Counted from the first letter of the stretch, positions 33,057-40,453 are shown. The stretch: DNA of 64,000 bases from Micromonospora lupini (GCF_026342015.1 NZ_JAPENL010000001.1:2790001-2854000); one strand, 5' to 3'. Translations and numbers: made by a program. Notes: a model not told the origin generated them from the sequence alone.

Positions 33057-33133
33057 GCCGGCGTAGCTCAGATGGCCAGAGCACCGCCCTTGTAAGGCGA
33101 CGCGCGCCGGTTCGATCCCGGTCGCCGGCTCCA
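33057..33133 (+). tRNA. tRNA-Thr(TGT)
   Basis: Acceptor GCCGGCG/CGCCGGC, anticodon loop CTTGTAA, T-loop TTCGATC, discriminator T, encoded CCA. Confidence 0.93.
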
Positions 33134-33139
33134 CACCTT

Positions 33140-33212
33140 GCCGCCGTAGCTCACCTGGTAGAGCGACGTCCTCGTAAGACGTAGGCAGTCGGTTCGAGTC
33201 CGACCGGTGGCT
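33140..33212 (+). tRNA. tRNA-Thr(CGT)
   Basis: Acceptor GCCGCCG/CGGTGGC, anticodon stem ACGTC/GACGT with loop CTCGTAA, T-loop TTCGAGT, discriminator T. With GGT and TGT this completes the threonine set. Confidence 0.93.
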
Positions 33213-33217
33213 CTCTC

Positions 33218-33291
33218 GCCGACGTAGCTCAGGTGGTCAGAGCGCTCCGCTCATAACGGAGAGGTCCGGGGTTCGAGTCCCCTCGTCGGCA
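33218..33291 (+). tRNA. tRNA-Met(CAT), elongator type (or Ile2)
   Basis: Acceptor GCCGACG/CGTCGGC fully paired, anticodon stem CTCCG/CGGAG with loop CTCATAA, discriminator A. Paired 1-72 excludes an initiator. CAT could also be a lysidine-modified tRNA-Ile; the sequence does not decide. Confidence 0.88.
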
Positions 33292-33303
33292 CGCACCAAC
33301 CAC

Positions 33304-33386
33304 GCGCTCGTGGTGGAACCTGGTAGACACGCCGGCCTCAGAAGCCGGTGCCGCAAGGCGTGGGAGTTCGACTCTCCCCGAGCGCA
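33304..33386 (+). tRNA. tRNA-Leu(CAG)
   Basis: Acceptor GCGCTCG/CGAGCGC, anticodon stem CCGGC/GCCGG with loop CTCAGAA, long variable arm GCCGCAAGGC, T-loop TTCGACT, discriminator A. A normal type II leucine tRNA, unlike the CAA and GAG genes. Confidence 0.93.
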
Positions 33387-33561
33387 CGACAGGCCCGCCG
33401 CGGCCCAGCCAAGCACGGCCCGGCGGGGCGGTGTCGAGGGCGAACGCGGAACCCGGCAACACGGCGCTGACGCGGCGCGGTGACCGGGAACACCCGGAAG
33501 GTGGATGGGCGCCACCGCCCCGCGACAACGGGGAGATGCGGTTCGAGTCCGCCCGGGTCTT
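33387..33561 (+). other. Spacer ending in a divergent tRNA-like sequence
   Basis: CGACA (33387) pairs with TGTCG near 33447 around GC-rich hairpins. Positions about 33482-33560 look like a tRNA: GGTGG-ATGGGCG-CCACC gives a 5-bp stem with a 7-base loop reading GGG, CCCCG-CGACAA-CGGGG resembles a long variable arm, and GCGG-TTCGAGT-CCGC is a T arm. The acceptor stem does not pair cleanly, so identity is not assigned. Confidence 0.4.
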
Positions 33562-33637
33562 GGGGTCGTAGCTCAGTTGGTAGAGCGCTGCTTTCGCAAT
33601 GCAGAGGTCGGCGGTTCGATTCCGCCCGTCTCCACCA
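33562..33637 (+). tRNA. tRNA-Ala(CGC)
   Basis: Acceptor GGGGTCG/CGTCTCC with one T-T mismatch, anticodon loop TTCGCAA, T-loop TTCGATT, discriminator A, encoded CCA. Lacks the classical G3-T70 orientation check beyond G3-T, which is present and fits alanine identity. Confidence 0.88.
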
Positions 33638-33638
33638 A

Positions 33639-33713
33639 GCCCTGTTGGTCCAGCCAGGAGTGGACGCCGGATTGTCAATCCGGAGATCGCCGGTTCAAGT
33701 CCGGTACGGGGCG
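33639..33713 (+). tRNA. tRNA-Asp(GTC)
   Basis: Acceptor GCCCTGT/ACGGGGC, anticodon stem CCGGA/TCCGG with loop TTGTCAA, T-loop TTCAAGT, discriminator G as usual for Asp. Confidence 0.94.
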
Positions 33714-33718
33714 CGCAC

Positions 33719-33807
33719 GGAGGGGTGGCATGAGCGGTCTATGGCGCTGCCCTGCTAAGGCAGACCGGGGAAACCCGGCCCGGGTTCGAATCCCGGTCCC
33801 TCCGCCA
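33719..33807 (+). tRNA. tRNA-Ser(GCT)
   Basis: Acceptor GGAGGGG/TCCCTCC, anticodon stem CTGCC/GGCAG with loop CTGCTAA, long variable arm CCGGGGAAACCCGG, T-loop TTCGAAT, discriminator G, encoded CCA. Confidence 0.94.
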
Positions 33808-33808
33808 A

Positions 33809-33883
33809 GCCGTCGTAGCTCAGCCCGGTAAGAGCACCGACCTGATAAGTCGGGGGCCGCTGGTTCGAATCCAGCCGTCGGCA
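33809..33883 (+). tRNA. tRNA-Ile(GAT)
   Basis: Acceptor GCCGTCG/CGTCGGC with one T-T mismatch as in Thr(GGT), anticodon stem CCGAC/GTCGG with loop CTGATAA, T-loop TTCGAAT, discriminator A. Followed directly by rnpB. Confidence 0.93.
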
Positions 33884-34258
33884 CGCAGCGAGAATGCCAG
33901 CCAGGCGACCGCGTCGAGCCCACCAGCTCGCCGAGGAACGTCCGGGCTCCGCAGGGCAGGGTGGTTCCTAACGGGAACCCGGCGAAAGCCGCGGGACAGT
34001 GCCACAGAGAACAGACCGCCGGCAGCTCGACAGCCGGTAAGGGTGAAACGGTGGGGTAAGAGCCCACCGCGCTGCCGGTGACGGTGGCGGCACGGTAAAC
34101 CCCACCCGGAGCAAGGCCGAACAGCACGCGGGCTGCCCGCCTGATGCGTGCGGGTTGGCCGCTAGAGCCTGCCGGCGACGGTAGGCCGAGATGGATGGTC
34201 GCCCCCACCTTCCGGGGTGGGACAGAACCCGGCGTACCGGCCGGCTTCCCTCGCTTGC
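33884..34258 (+). ncRNA. rnpB: RNase P RNA (bacterial type A), element-borne
   Basis: About 375 nt between tRNA-Ile and tRNA-Arg(ACG), matching the bacterial type A RNase P RNA core in order. GAGGAACGTCCGGGCTCC is the 5' strand of P4 (from 33933). GACAGTGCCACAGAGAACAG and GGGTGAAACGG follow. GGTAAACCCCACCCGGAGCA is at about 34094. GGCCGCTAGAGCC comes next, then GATGGATGGTCGCC (about 34190), and GGGACAGAACCCGGC (from 34218) is the 3' P4/P5 side. GCGAG and CTCGC near the ends form P1. P3 (CGAGC/GCTCG) and P12 look short, so the molecule is compact. The RNA is the catalytic subunit that removes 5' leaders from pre-tRNAs. Its place inside the array of a mobile element means it is extra to the host copy; boundaries are approximate. 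Confidence 0.95.
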
Positions 34259-34263
34259 AACAT

Positions 34264-34336
34264 GCCCCCGTAGCTCAGTGGATAGAGCACGAGATTACGG
34301 ATCTCGGTGTCGCTGGTTCGATTCCAGTCGGGGGCT
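34264..34336 (+). tRNA. tRNA-Arg(ACG)
   Basis: Acceptor GCCCCCG/CGGGGGC, anticodon stem CGAGA/TCTCG with loop TTACGGA, T-loop TTCGATT, discriminator T. Nearly identical outside the anticodon arm to tRNA-Arg(CCG) at 35674, so one arose by duplication. Confidence 0.93.
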
Positions 34337-34340
34337 CTTT

Positions 34341-34414
34341 CGGGATATGGCGCAGTCAGGTAGCGCTCCGGTCTGGGGGACCGGAAGTCGTCGGTTCGAA
34401 TCCGGCTATCCCGA
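34341..34414 (+). tRNA. tRNA-Pro(GGG)
   Basis: Acceptor CGGGATA/TATCCCG, anticodon stem CCGGT/ACCGG with loop CTGGGGG, T-loop TTCGAAT, discriminator A. Confidence 0.92.
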
Positions 34415-34419
34415 CTCAA

Positions 34420-34493
34420 CGGGTTGTAGCTCAGTTTGGTGGAGCGCGCGGTTCGGGACCGCGAGGACGCAGGTTCGAATCCTGTCAGCCCGA
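34420..34493 (+). tRNA. tRNA-Pro(CGG)
   Basis: Acceptor CGGGTTG/CAGCCCG, anticodon stem CGCGG/CCGCG with loop TTCGGGA, T-loop TTCGAAT, discriminator A. Confidence 0.94.
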
Positions 34494-34498
34494 CTCAT

Positions 34499-34586
34499 GG
34501 AGGGTAGTGCGGAACAGGTCCGCAACCGGTCTCGAAAACCGGCACCGGGTGAAAGCCCGAGGGTTCAACTCCTTTACCTTCCGCCA
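34499..34586 (+). tRNA. tRNA-Ser(CGA)
   Basis: Acceptor GGAGGGT/ACCTTCC, anticodon stem CCGGT/ACCGG with loop CTCGAAA, long variable arm around CGGGTGAAAGCCCG, T-loop TTCAACT, discriminator G, encoded CCA. Confidence 0.92.
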
Positions 34587-34587
34587 T

Positions 34588-34663
34588 GCGCCGGTAGCTC
34601 AGCGGCCAGAGCTGCTCACTCTTAATGAGTAGGTCGTGGGTTCGAGTCCCACTCGGCGTACCA
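34588..34663 (+). tRNA. tRNA-Lys(CTT)
   Basis: Acceptor GCGCCGG/TCGGCGT, anticodon stem GCTCA/TGAGT with loop CTCTTAA, T-loop TTCGAGT, discriminator A, encoded CCA. Confidence 0.92.
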
Positions 34664-34666
34664 AAT

Positions 34667-34740
34667 CCCCCGGTAGCTCAGCGGATAGAGCGCTGGTTTC
34701 CTAAACCGGGTCGTCGCAGGTTCGAGTCCTGCCCGGGGGA
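34667..34740 (+). tRNA. tRNA-Arg(CCT)
   Basis: Acceptor CCCCCGG/CCGGGGG, anticodon stem CTGGT/ACCGG with loop TTCCTAA, T-loop TTCGAGT, discriminator A. Confidence 0.93.
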
Positions 34741-34750
34741 CGTCTATTTC

Positions 34751-34824
34751 GGGCCGCTAGCTCAATGGCGTAGAGCTGCTGACTTTTAATCAGTAGGTTC
34801 GGGGTTCGAGTCCCCGGCGGCCCA
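34751..34824 (+). tRNA. tRNA-Lys(TTT)
   Basis: Acceptor GGGCCGC/GCGGCCC, anticodon loop CTTTTAA on a CTGA/TCAG stem, T-loop TTCGAGT, discriminator A. Confidence 0.93.
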
Positions 34825-34825
34825 C

Positions 34826-34904
34826 TGCGGGGTAGAGGAGTTCGGTTGTCCTCGCCGGCCTCATAAGCCGGAGAACGCGGGTTCGAATCCCGCCCCCGCC
34901 ACCA
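34826..34904 (+). tRNA. tRNA-fMet(CAT), initiator type
   Basis: Position 1 T faces position 72 C (unpaired), then GCGGGG/CCCCGC, the mispaired 1-72 being the hallmark of bacterial initiators. The D arm (GAGGAGTTCGGTTGTCCTC) is also initiator-like. Anticodon loop CTCATAA, encoded CCA. The three G-C pairs under the loop are GGC/GCC rather than the strict GGG/CCC, so function is likely but not certain. Confidence 0.82.
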
Positions 34905-34990
34905 CGTCCCTATCCGTTCGGGTCGGCCCTGGCACAGGGAGTGCCGGGCGTAAGCGCGGCACACACTCCGCGACCAGCCCTCTACTCCTT

Positions 34991-35062
34991 GCCCTGGTAG
35001 CTCAGTGGGAGAGCACCGGTTCGACAAACCGGGGGCCGCTGGTTCGAATCCAGCTCGGGGCA
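34991..35062 (+). tRNA. tRNA-Val(GAC)
   Basis: Acceptor GCCCTGG/TCGGGGC, anticodon stem CCGGT/ACCGG with loop TCGACAA, T-loop TTCGAAT, discriminator A. An 86-base spacer without a recognisable tRNA precedes it. Confidence 0.93.
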
Positions 35063-35067
35063 CGCAA

Positions 35068-35141
35068 CGCGCGTTCGGTTATGGGTAGGCCCTGGGTCTT
35101 TCAAGCCCATGAAGCGGGTTCGAGTCCCGCACGCGCGACCA
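35068..35141 (+). tRNA. tRNA-Glu(TTC)
   Basis: Acceptor CGCGCGT/ACGCGCG, anticodon stem TGGGT/GCCCA with loop CTTTCAA, T-loop TTCGAGT, discriminator A, encoded CCA. Confidence 0.9.
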
Positions 35142-35142
35142 T

Positions 35143-35219
35143 TCCGGCGTCGCCCAATTGGCAGGGCAACGCACTGTTAATGCGTACAGGTGCAGGTTCG
35201 AGCCCTGCCGCCGGAGCCA
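35143..35219 (+). tRNA. tRNA-Asn(GTT)
   Basis: Acceptor TCCGGCG/CGCCGGA, anticodon loop CTGTTAA on a CGCA/TGCG stem, T-loop TTCGAGC, discriminator G, encoded CCA. Confidence 0.94.
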
Positions 35220-35220
35220 A

Positions 35221-35292
35221 GCCCGCGTAGCTCAACGGGAGAGCGCCTGGTTTACACCCAGGGGGTCGGAGGTTCGACACCTTCCGCGGGTA
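35221..35292 (+). tRNA. tRNA-Val(TAC), element copy
   Basis: Acceptor GCCCGCG/CGCGGGT, anticodon stem CCTGG/CCAGG with loop TTTACAC, T-loop TTCGACA, discriminator A. Same anticodon as the chromosomal tRNA-Val at 47137 that serves as integration site, but a clearly different sequence. Confidence 0.92.
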
Positions 35293-35312
35293 CTGGCCTT
35301 CGGGCCGCAGTT

Positions 35313-35386
35313 GTGGCTGTAGCTCAATGGCAGAGCGGCGGGTTGTGGCCCCGCAGATGCCGGGTCAGTACCGGCCAGTCACCCCA
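35313..35386 (+). tRNA. tRNA-His(GTG)
   Basis: Acceptor GTGGCTG/CAGTCAC, anticodon stem GCGGG/CCCGC with loop TTGTGGC, C at position 73 as usual for His, encoded CCA. The base before position 1 is T, not the G-1 normally encoded in bacteria. The T-loop is TCAGTAC instead of TTCRANY. Divergent but recognisable. Confidence 0.85.
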
Positions 35387-35394
35387 ACTCCATG

Positions 35395-35587
35395 AGGACC
35401 CCGGCGCGGCTCGGTGGCCGTCGCAAACCGCCGTCGGTACGCTGCTAGCGGCTGCATCTTCGTAGTAGGGATGTTGCTACCGTGGACGCGGCAGTGCCGC
35501 GTACATCAAGGGGCCCCGGCTACCGTTTCGTCCTGCAAGGCGACTCGGCCCGGGGCTTTCCCTCCCCCGCCGACTCCTCGTTGTCTT
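35395..35587 (+). other. 193-base spacer in the array
   Basis: No tRNA or gene recognised. GC-rich inverted segments (CCGCCGTCGG region; GGACGCGGCAGTGCCGCGT) could form hairpins. GGGATGTTGCTACC near 35467 resembles an operator half-site in inverse orientation. Confidence 0.3.
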
Positions 35588-35672
35588 GCGCGTCGTGGGC
35601 GGCGGCACGCCCCCCGGACTGTAAATCCGGCGCTTTCGAGCAGACCTGGGTCGGCACCAGGGACGCGCACCA
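35588..35672 (+). tRNA. tRNA-Tyr(GTA)
   Basis: Acceptor GCGCGTC/GACGCGC, anticodon stem CCGGA/TCCGG with loop CTGTAAA, long variable arm (about 14 bases) as expected for bacterial Tyr, T stem CCTGG/CCAGG with non-consensus loop GTCGGCA, discriminator A, encoded CCA. Confidence 0.85.
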
Positions 35673-35673
35673 T

Positions 35674-35746
35674 GCCCCCGTAGCTCAGTGGATAGAGCAC
35701 CGGCTTCCGGAGCCGGGTGTCGCTGGTTCGATTCCAGTCGGGGGTA
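35674..35746 (+). tRNA. tRNA-Arg(CCG)
   Basis: Acceptor GCCCCCG/CGGGGGT, anticodon stem CCGGC/GCCGG with loop TTCCGGA, T-loop TTCGATT. Body nearly identical to tRNA-Arg(ACG) at 34264. Confidence 0.93.
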
Positions 35747-35751
35747 CGCAG

Positions 35752-35825
35752 GATCGAGTGCCCGAGTGGTCAGGGAGCGGTCTGCAAAACCGCGCACGCC
35801 GGTTCGAATCCGGCCTCGGTCTCCA
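35752..35825 (+). tRNA. tRNA-Cys(GCA)
   Basis: Acceptor GATCGAG/CTCGGTC, anticodon stem GCGGT/ACCGC with loop CTGCAAA, T-loop TTCGAAT, discriminator T (typical for Cys), encoded CCA. Last gene of the array. Confidence 0.92.
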
Positions 35826-35847
35826 ACCTGATGCCGTCCGCCGTGGG

Positions 35848-35884
35848 GTCTGGCCCCTCCGACCTGCCCAGGTCGGAGGGGCCT
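35848..35884 (+). terminator. Terminator at the end of the tRNA array
   Basis: GGCCCCTCCGACCTG pairs perfectly with its complement around a 3-base loop and is followed by TTT, 23 bases after tRNA-Cys. The strongest hairpin in the window, consistent with the array being a long transcript ending here. Confidence 0.85.
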
Positions 35885-35898
35885 TTCGCGTGGGGGAA

Positions 35899-35963
35899 CT
35901 TGGTAGAAGTCGTGGCCTAACCGCCCGCCTTGCCGTAGCTTGATAGATGTAACCGCTACCAAG
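35899..35963 (+). promoter_or_regulatory. Element promoter/operator module 10
   Basis: Half-site CTTGGTAG at 35899, AAGTCG, -35 TGGCCT, 17 bp, -10 TAGCTT at 35936, then the pair CTTGATAG (35939) / CTACCAAG (35956). Best example of the 40 and 17 bp spacing. Drives the 35984 operon. Confidence 0.85.
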
Positions 35964-35983
35964 ATTGCCGGGAGGTTGGGCAG

Positions 35984-36661
35984 ATGACCAGCAACGAAGA
36001 GGCCCGAGAGCCCATCGCGGTGCCCCGCCAGGCCATCGCCGGACTCCCTCAGTGGGCCGACCTGCTCCCTACGAACGCGGACCTGATCGCCACCCTCGGG
36101 GCGCTCGACGCGATCCGCGCCGCGCACCTCGACGCGGTCACCCGGCGCAACGCCGCCGAGGAAGACCCGAACTACCGGAGCATCCCCGAGTTCGTCTCCC
36201 CGGTCGCCCTCGGCGCGGTGGACCCGGACAGCGCGGAGTGGGACGCGGCCATGGACGCCGTCCTCGACGCCAGCCGTGATTACTACCTCAGCCTCAGCGA
36301 CGCGCAGCGCGCCGCCCAACAGGCCCACCAGGACGCCGCCGGGCTGGCGATCGACCTCAACAAGATGATCGTGTTCGCCCAAAGCCACCAGGTCATCGAC
36401 GGGGTCGCCGTCTTCGTTCAGCACTCGAACACGGGCATGGAGTCCATCGGGATCGGCAGCAACGCCACCGACGTCCGCCGGTACGTCGAGGCCGAGAAGC
36501 GGGGCGGCCGGTGGCGGGTGCAGTTGGGTGACCTCGACACCCCCGGCCGATTCATCGACGACTGCTCGACCCTGTCGGCCGTCGACGCCGACGAGGTGAT
36601 GCGGGTCGGCCTGGCCCACATCCTCGAACCGCTGCGCCTCGCCTCGACGGGCGGGCGGTGA
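35984..36661 (+). CDS. Hypothetical protein
   Basis: 225 residues from ATG 35984 with GGGAGG 9 bases upstream. Helical N-terminal 120 residues, then an alpha/beta C-terminal half. No family recognised. First gene of the operon 35984-38564 (4-bp overlaps follow), which includes the TGT-like gene. Confidence 0.65.
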   Translation: MTSNEEAREPIAVPRQAIAGLPQWADLLPTNADLIATLGALDAIRAAHLDAVTRRNAAEEDPNYRSIPEFVSPVALGAVDPDSAEWDAAMDAVLDASRDYYLSLSDAQRAAQQAHQDAAGLAIDLNKMIVFAQSHQVIDGVAVFVQHSNTGMESIGIGSNATDVRRYVEAEKRGGRWRVQLGDLDTPGRFIDDCSTLSAVDADEVMRVGLAHILEPLRLASTGGR

Positions 36662-37260
36662 CAGGGGTGGACAGCGAGGCACTGAGCCGGGCGCTCGGAT
36701 GTGACCTGTTCGTCGAGATGCTTGACGGCCTGGAGAACGACACCATCCGGACGCACGTGCTGGAGAAGACCGGCACGGAAGCTACGGACGAGCAGGTCGA
36801 GGACGTCCTTGACGAGTGGATCAAGGTCCGCAACTACCTTCGACCGACGGGCCGCGAAGTACCGACGGGACGCCAAGTGAGTCGGCGGCGTGCTCGCCGG
36901 GGCCGGGACCGGGTGGCCGAGATGGACCAGCTCTACGCCGAGCTGCCCGAAATCGACTGCAAGGGCCTGTGCCACGAGTCGTGCACCGCGATCGTCATGA
37001 CCCCCGTCGAGCAGCAGCGCGTCCGTGAGCGGGGTGTCGAGGTCACCCCGCTGGACATGCCGTGCCCGGCGTTGACGCAGCTCAACCGCTGCTCCGTCCG
37101 CGACGTTCGGCCGCTCATCTGCCGGCTCTACGGCCTCGTCGAGCAGATGGCCTGCCCGCACGGGTGCCGGCCCGAGGGTGGGTTCGTGCCGGAGGCGACC
37201 GCCCGGCGGCTGATCGAGCGGTCCATGGTGATCGGTGGCCGCCCGGCGGGGCTCGGATGA
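36658..37260 (+). CDS. YkgJ-like cysteine-cluster protein
   Basis: 200 residues from GTG 36658 (GTGA overlap). The second half has the CxxxC cluster family pattern: CKGLCHESC, MPCPAL, RCSVRDVRPLICRLYG and ACPHGC, matching YkgJ/UPF0153 proteins, which likely bind zinc or an Fe-S cluster. The first 85 residues are an extra helical acidic/basic region. Close coupling to the next gene suggests they work together. Biochemical role of the family is unknown. Confidence 0.75.
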   Translation: MTGVDSEALSRALGCDLFVEMLDGLENDTIRTHVLEKTGTEATDEQVEDVLDEWIKVRNYLRPTGREVPTGRQVSRRRARRGRDRVAEMDQLYAELPEIDCKGLCHESCTAIVMTPVEQQRVRERGVEVTPLDMPCPALTQLNRCSVRDVRPLICRLYGLVEQMACPHGCRPEGGFVPEATARRLIERSMVIGGRPAGLG

Positions 37261-38564
37261 CACCGCCCGCCGAGGCCCTTGCGCCGGCGCCAGGGTATGC
37301 GGGGATCACCTACGTCGTGCCGTGCGGCGGGCAGAAGCTCGACCGGCGGGCACCGGCCCGGGACCTGTACGTCGGCAGCCTGTTCCGGCACACCTTCGAG
37401 AACGCCGAGCGATCCGCGCGCCTCGACACCGAGGAACTGGGCCGTCCAGCGCGGGTGCTGATCCTGTCCGCCATGCACGGCCTGATCGACCCGGCCACCG
37501 AGTTGGACCCGTACGACCTGCGAATCGAGGAGCCCGGGTCGGTCACCGCGGCCACGCTCGCCGGCCAGGCGGCGGCGTTGGGCATCGACTGGGGCAGCGA
37601 TGTGTACGCGCTGCTCCCCCGCCCCTACCTGGCCCGCCTGGACGAGGCCCTGCGGACCCTCGACGTGTGGGTGCAGGACGTCTACGAGGCGTGCGGCGGC
37701 AACGGGGATCAGCGGCACGTCAACGCAATCATCGGCCGCCCCAACGTAACCGCGGCGACCGCCCCCGAGCCCGAGCCCGACTCCCCCGGGCCGGTTGTGT
37801 GGCTCGGTGGGGACGTGTCCGCCCTCTGGTGGGGTGTGCGGCTCCTCGTGTCGTACGTGCGGCTGCGCGGGGTGGTGAACCTGCCGGTCGCGGTCGAGGA
37901 GTGGCTGCTGGACTCGGGCGGCTACGACCAGATCATGCGCTACGCAGGGTGGACGGTCCCGGCCGGCGCGTACGCGGCGGACATCCGCCGATACGGGCAG
38001 GAGATCGGCCGGCTCCGGTGGGCGGCGCCGCAGGACTGGCCCGCCTCCCGGCAGGCGTTGGCCCGCACCGGGCTAACCGAGGTCGAGCACCAGCGGCGCA
38101 CCCTCGCGTCGGTGCAGGAGCTGCGAGCAGCCGACACGGGCGTGCACATCGCCGCCCTGCTGACCGGGACTACACCGGCCGGGTACCTGCGGCACGCCGC
38201 CATGTACGCGGCGGCCGGCATCGACCTGCGGGCGGAGCCGGCGGTGGCGGTCGGTGCGCTGCTGCGGCGGCCGGTGCGGGAGGCCGCGGCGATCGTGCGG
38301 CTGCTGCACGCCGCCGGCCTGACCCGGCTGCACACCCTCGGCGGGAAAGGCCCCCTGCTGGACCAGGTGGGCGGCCTAATCGCGTCGACGGACTCGGCGG
38401 ACTGGTCCGGTGATGCCCGCAGGCATGTCGGGTTGTGCCCGCACGGCCTGGTGCGGTGGGAGACGAACTGCCCTCGGGCGGCACAGGAGTGGGGGGCGGC
38501 GCAGCGGGGACGGGCGGCGCGGTCGCAGGTGCAGCCGATGTTGCCGCTCGCCGCGACCGGCTGA
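37257..38564 (+). CDS. DUF6884 plus TGT/DpdA-like protein
   Basis: 435 residues from ATG 37257 (overlaps the upstream stop by 4 bp). Residues about 15-160 match DUF6884 (YVVPCGGQKLDRRAPARDLY, then LILSAMHGLIDP, then YALLPRPYLARLDEAL). Residues about 180-410 resemble tRNA-guanine transglycosylase / DpdA-type barrels: LDSGGYDQI in place of the DSGGFQ motif, a DWPASRQ-containing segment, and a final THLHTLGGKGP-like region. TGT enzymes exchange guanine for 7-deazaguanines in tRNA, and DpdA does so in DNA. DUF6884 proteins co-occur with that chemistry in phages. Which nucleic acid is the target here is open. Homology is by motif reading, not by search. Confidence 0.7.
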   Translation: MTPPAEALAPAPGYAGITYVVPCGGQKLDRRAPARDLYVGSLFRHTFENAERSARLDTEELGRPARVLILSAMHGLIDPATELDPYDLRIEEPGSVTAATLAGQAAALGIDWGSDVYALLPRPYLARLDEALRTLDVWVQDVYEACGGNGDQRHVNAIIGRPNVTAATAPEPEPDSPGPVVWLGGDVSALWWGVRLLVSYVRLRGVVNLPVAVEEWLLDSGGYDQIMRYAGWTVPAGAYAADIRRYGQEIGRLRWAAPQDWPASRQALARTGLTEVEHQRRTLASVQELRAADTGVHIAALLTGTTPAGYLRHAAMYAAAGIDLRAEPAVAVGALLRRPVREAAAIVRLLHAAGLTRLHTLGGKGPLLDQVGGLIASTDSADWSGDARRHVGLCPHGLVRWETNCPRAAQEWGAAQRGRAARSQVQPMLPLAATG

Positions 38565-38565
38565 A

Positions 38566-38630
38566 CTTGGTAGAAGTCCTGGCAAGCCGGGTCGACATGC
38601 CGTAGCTTGATAGATGTAACCACTAGTGAG
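38566..38630 (+). promoter_or_regulatory. Element promoter/operator module 11
   Basis: Half-site CTTGGTAG directly after the previous stop, AAGTCC, -35 TGGCAA, 17 bp, -10 TAGCTT at 38603, then CTTGATAG (38606) and a degenerate partner CTAGTGAG (38623). Drives 38653-40932. Confidence 0.8.
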
Positions 38631-38652
38631 ATCCGCGAGAGGCGGTGGCCCC

Positions 38653-39150
38653 ATGGCCCTCCCGACGTTCCCCGACCTGCACCTGAGCGACGTCAACGAC
38701 CGGGAGCTGACCGCGCTCGCCGACTGGCTTGCCGCGAGCGCCGCGACCGTCGCCGCCGAGCAGTCCCGCCGCGCCGCCGTACAGGACCGGGTCCGGCGGG
38801 CCGCCACCTGGCGCATCGCCGCCGAGGCCGGCGACGACCCCCGGTGGACACCCCAGCAAGGGGACGGGGCGCGGATCTGCGCCGGCCCATCGACCGGCTG
38901 GCAGGGGTTCGTGATCGGCCGGTGCGGCGACGGCTGCGAGCAGGTCGACGGCCAGCCCCGCTGGCGGCTGCACAGCGCCGTCACCGGATGGCAGACGTGC
39001 ATGACCCGGGAGCACCTGCGGCCAGTCCAGACCGTCCGCCGACCGGGCTCGCCGGGCCGGACCCGCTGCGACCACGGCTGCCTGTGCTGCATGGGCGACC
39101 CCCGCGACAGCTTGCCCCGAACCCAACTGCTGGCCACCGGCCGGCGCTGA
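38653..39150 (+). CDS. Hypothetical protein with C-terminal cysteines
   Basis: 165 residues from ATG 38653. Helical N-terminus, beta-rich middle, and a CDHGCLCC cluster near the end. No family recognised. Confidence 0.6.
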   Translation: MALPTFPDLHLSDVNDRELTALADWLAASAATVAAEQSRRAAVQDRVRRAATWRIAAEAGDDPRWTPQQGDGARICAGPSTGWQGFVIGRCGDGCEQVDGQPRWRLHSAVTGWQTCMTREHLRPVQTVRRPGSPGRTRCDHGCLCCMGDPRDSLPRTQLLATGRR

Positions 39151-39177
39151 CCACCACCCGCCGAGGAGGCAACCAGC

Positions 39178-39573
39178 ATGAGCTACTTCGTGAGTATCAC
39201 CGGTGAGATCGAGATCGTCCCGCCGATCCCGTGGGGGCAGATCAGGGACAGCGTCTTCCTGCCCGACAAGGCCCGCCACCACAAGGACGCCAAGTTCCGT
39301 ATCGAGGAGCAGGAGGTCGAGACGGACGAGGGTGTCCTGAACATGCGGTCGGCGACCGCGCTGCTGTCGACGTGGGGCGATGAGGCGCAGGGCCGTCACC
39401 TCGTCAAGGACGTGCAGGAGGTGATCGACGCCTACCCCGGCCACGAGTTCATTGGCCGGCTCGACTGTTCCGGGGAACGCCCGGGCGACCTGTGGAGGGT
39501 GGAGATCCACGGACGGCGCGCGGTGAGGGTGGAGCCCCGCATCGTGTGGCCGGACGGGTCGGAGGGCGTCTGA
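39178..39573 (+). CDS. DUF6205-like protein
   Basis: 131 residues from ATG 39178 with GAGGAGGC upstream. The N-terminus (MSYFVSITGEIEIVPPIPWG, then IRDSVFLPDK) fits the DUF6205 family seen in actinophages and elements; two beta hairpins and a helix follow. Activity unknown. Overlaps the next gene by one base. Confidence 0.65.
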   Translation: MSYFVSITGEIEIVPPIPWGQIRDSVFLPDKARHHKDAKFRIEEQEVETDEGVLNMRSATALLSTWGDEAQGRHLVKDVQEVIDAYPGHEFIGRLDCSGERPGDLWRVEIHGRRAVRVEPRIVWPDGSEGV

Positions 39574-39959
39574 TGCCCGGATTCGACGAGTACGGGCACC
39601 CGTCCGAGGACATGGTCATGGACTGGGAGGAGCACAACGCGCACGCCGACGACGCCGAGCCCGACGACGAGCCCGCCAACCTGATCGGGCCGCTGACGGC
39701 CGAGGAGTGGTGCGAGTTCCGCCAGCGCGACGAGGACGACCTGTTGCAGTGCTGCGGGGTCACCTCAGCGTTCCGCGACGCCCTGTTCCACCTGCTCAGG
39801 ATGGGCGGGGACCGGGCTTTCGCCCGGATGCTCGCCAGGTTGTGGCCGGCGATGGAGGCCCACGGCTTCCCCCAGGGCGACGAGGTGACACCCATGCTGG
39901 ACAAGCTGCGGGCCTACTACATCGACCCGCCGGCCACAGGCCCGGAGGCGACATCGTGA
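39573..39959 (+). CDS. Acidic hypothetical protein
   Basis: 128 residues from ATG 39573. Strongly acidic first half, helical second half with adjacent cysteines (LLQCCGV). No family recognised. Confidence 0.6.
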   Translation: MPGFDEYGHPSEDMVMDWEEHNAHADDAEPDDEPANLIGPLTAEEWCEFRQRDEDDLLQCCGVTSAFRDALFHLLRMGGDRAFARMLARLWPAMEAHGFPQGDEVTPMLDKLRAYYIDPPATGPEATS

Positions 39960-40453
39960 CGGGCGTGGTGGCCGAGCTGGGCGCGCTCGCTGACCTGCTC
40001 GACGCCGGCCAGGTCCCGGCCCCGCACGGGCTGCACATCAGCTTCGGGGAGGCCGACGCCCGGTGGGCTGCGGTCGTCGCCGCCGATCCGGTCGTCGCCG
40101 GCAAGGTGGGGTTGCGCCCCCGATTCCTTACCCACCCGGGCCGCAGCGTCGGGGGCGTCGAGTACGTGGAGGTGCGGCTGTCGTGGCTGTCCGACGACCC
40201 GGCGCCGCAGCGGCAGCGGATGGTCGATGCGGTGCGCGCGGTCGCCGGCCTGGTCGTGGCGGCGGAGATGCCGCCGCCGATCCGGGTGGACGCCCTGCAC
40301 GCCCTCACGCACGTCGGCCTGGCTACGCGGCAGAGGGTCGGCCACGCCGCCGCACTGCTCAATGAGCGGCCGATCGCGGACAGTGGGTCCGCGCTGGTAG
40401 CGAAGCGGTTCGGCCGGGTCGTGTCGTACACCGTGCACGGGTTCCTGCGATGA
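39956..40453 (+). CDS. Hypothetical protein
   Basis: 165 residues from GTG 39956 (GTGA overlap), which excludes the shadow start of the longer frame. Alpha/beta with a beta-strand pair around VEYVEVRLSWL. No family recognised. Immediately precedes the kinase-like gene with a 4-bp overlap. Confidence 0.6.
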   Translation: MTGVVAELGALADLLDAGQVPAPHGLHISFGEADARWAAVVAADPVVAGKVGLRPRFLTHPGRSVGGVEYVEVRLSWLSDDPAPQRQRMVDAVRAVAGLVVAAEMPPPIRVDALHALTHVGLATRQRVGHAAALLNERPIADSGSALVAKRFGRVVSYTVHGFLR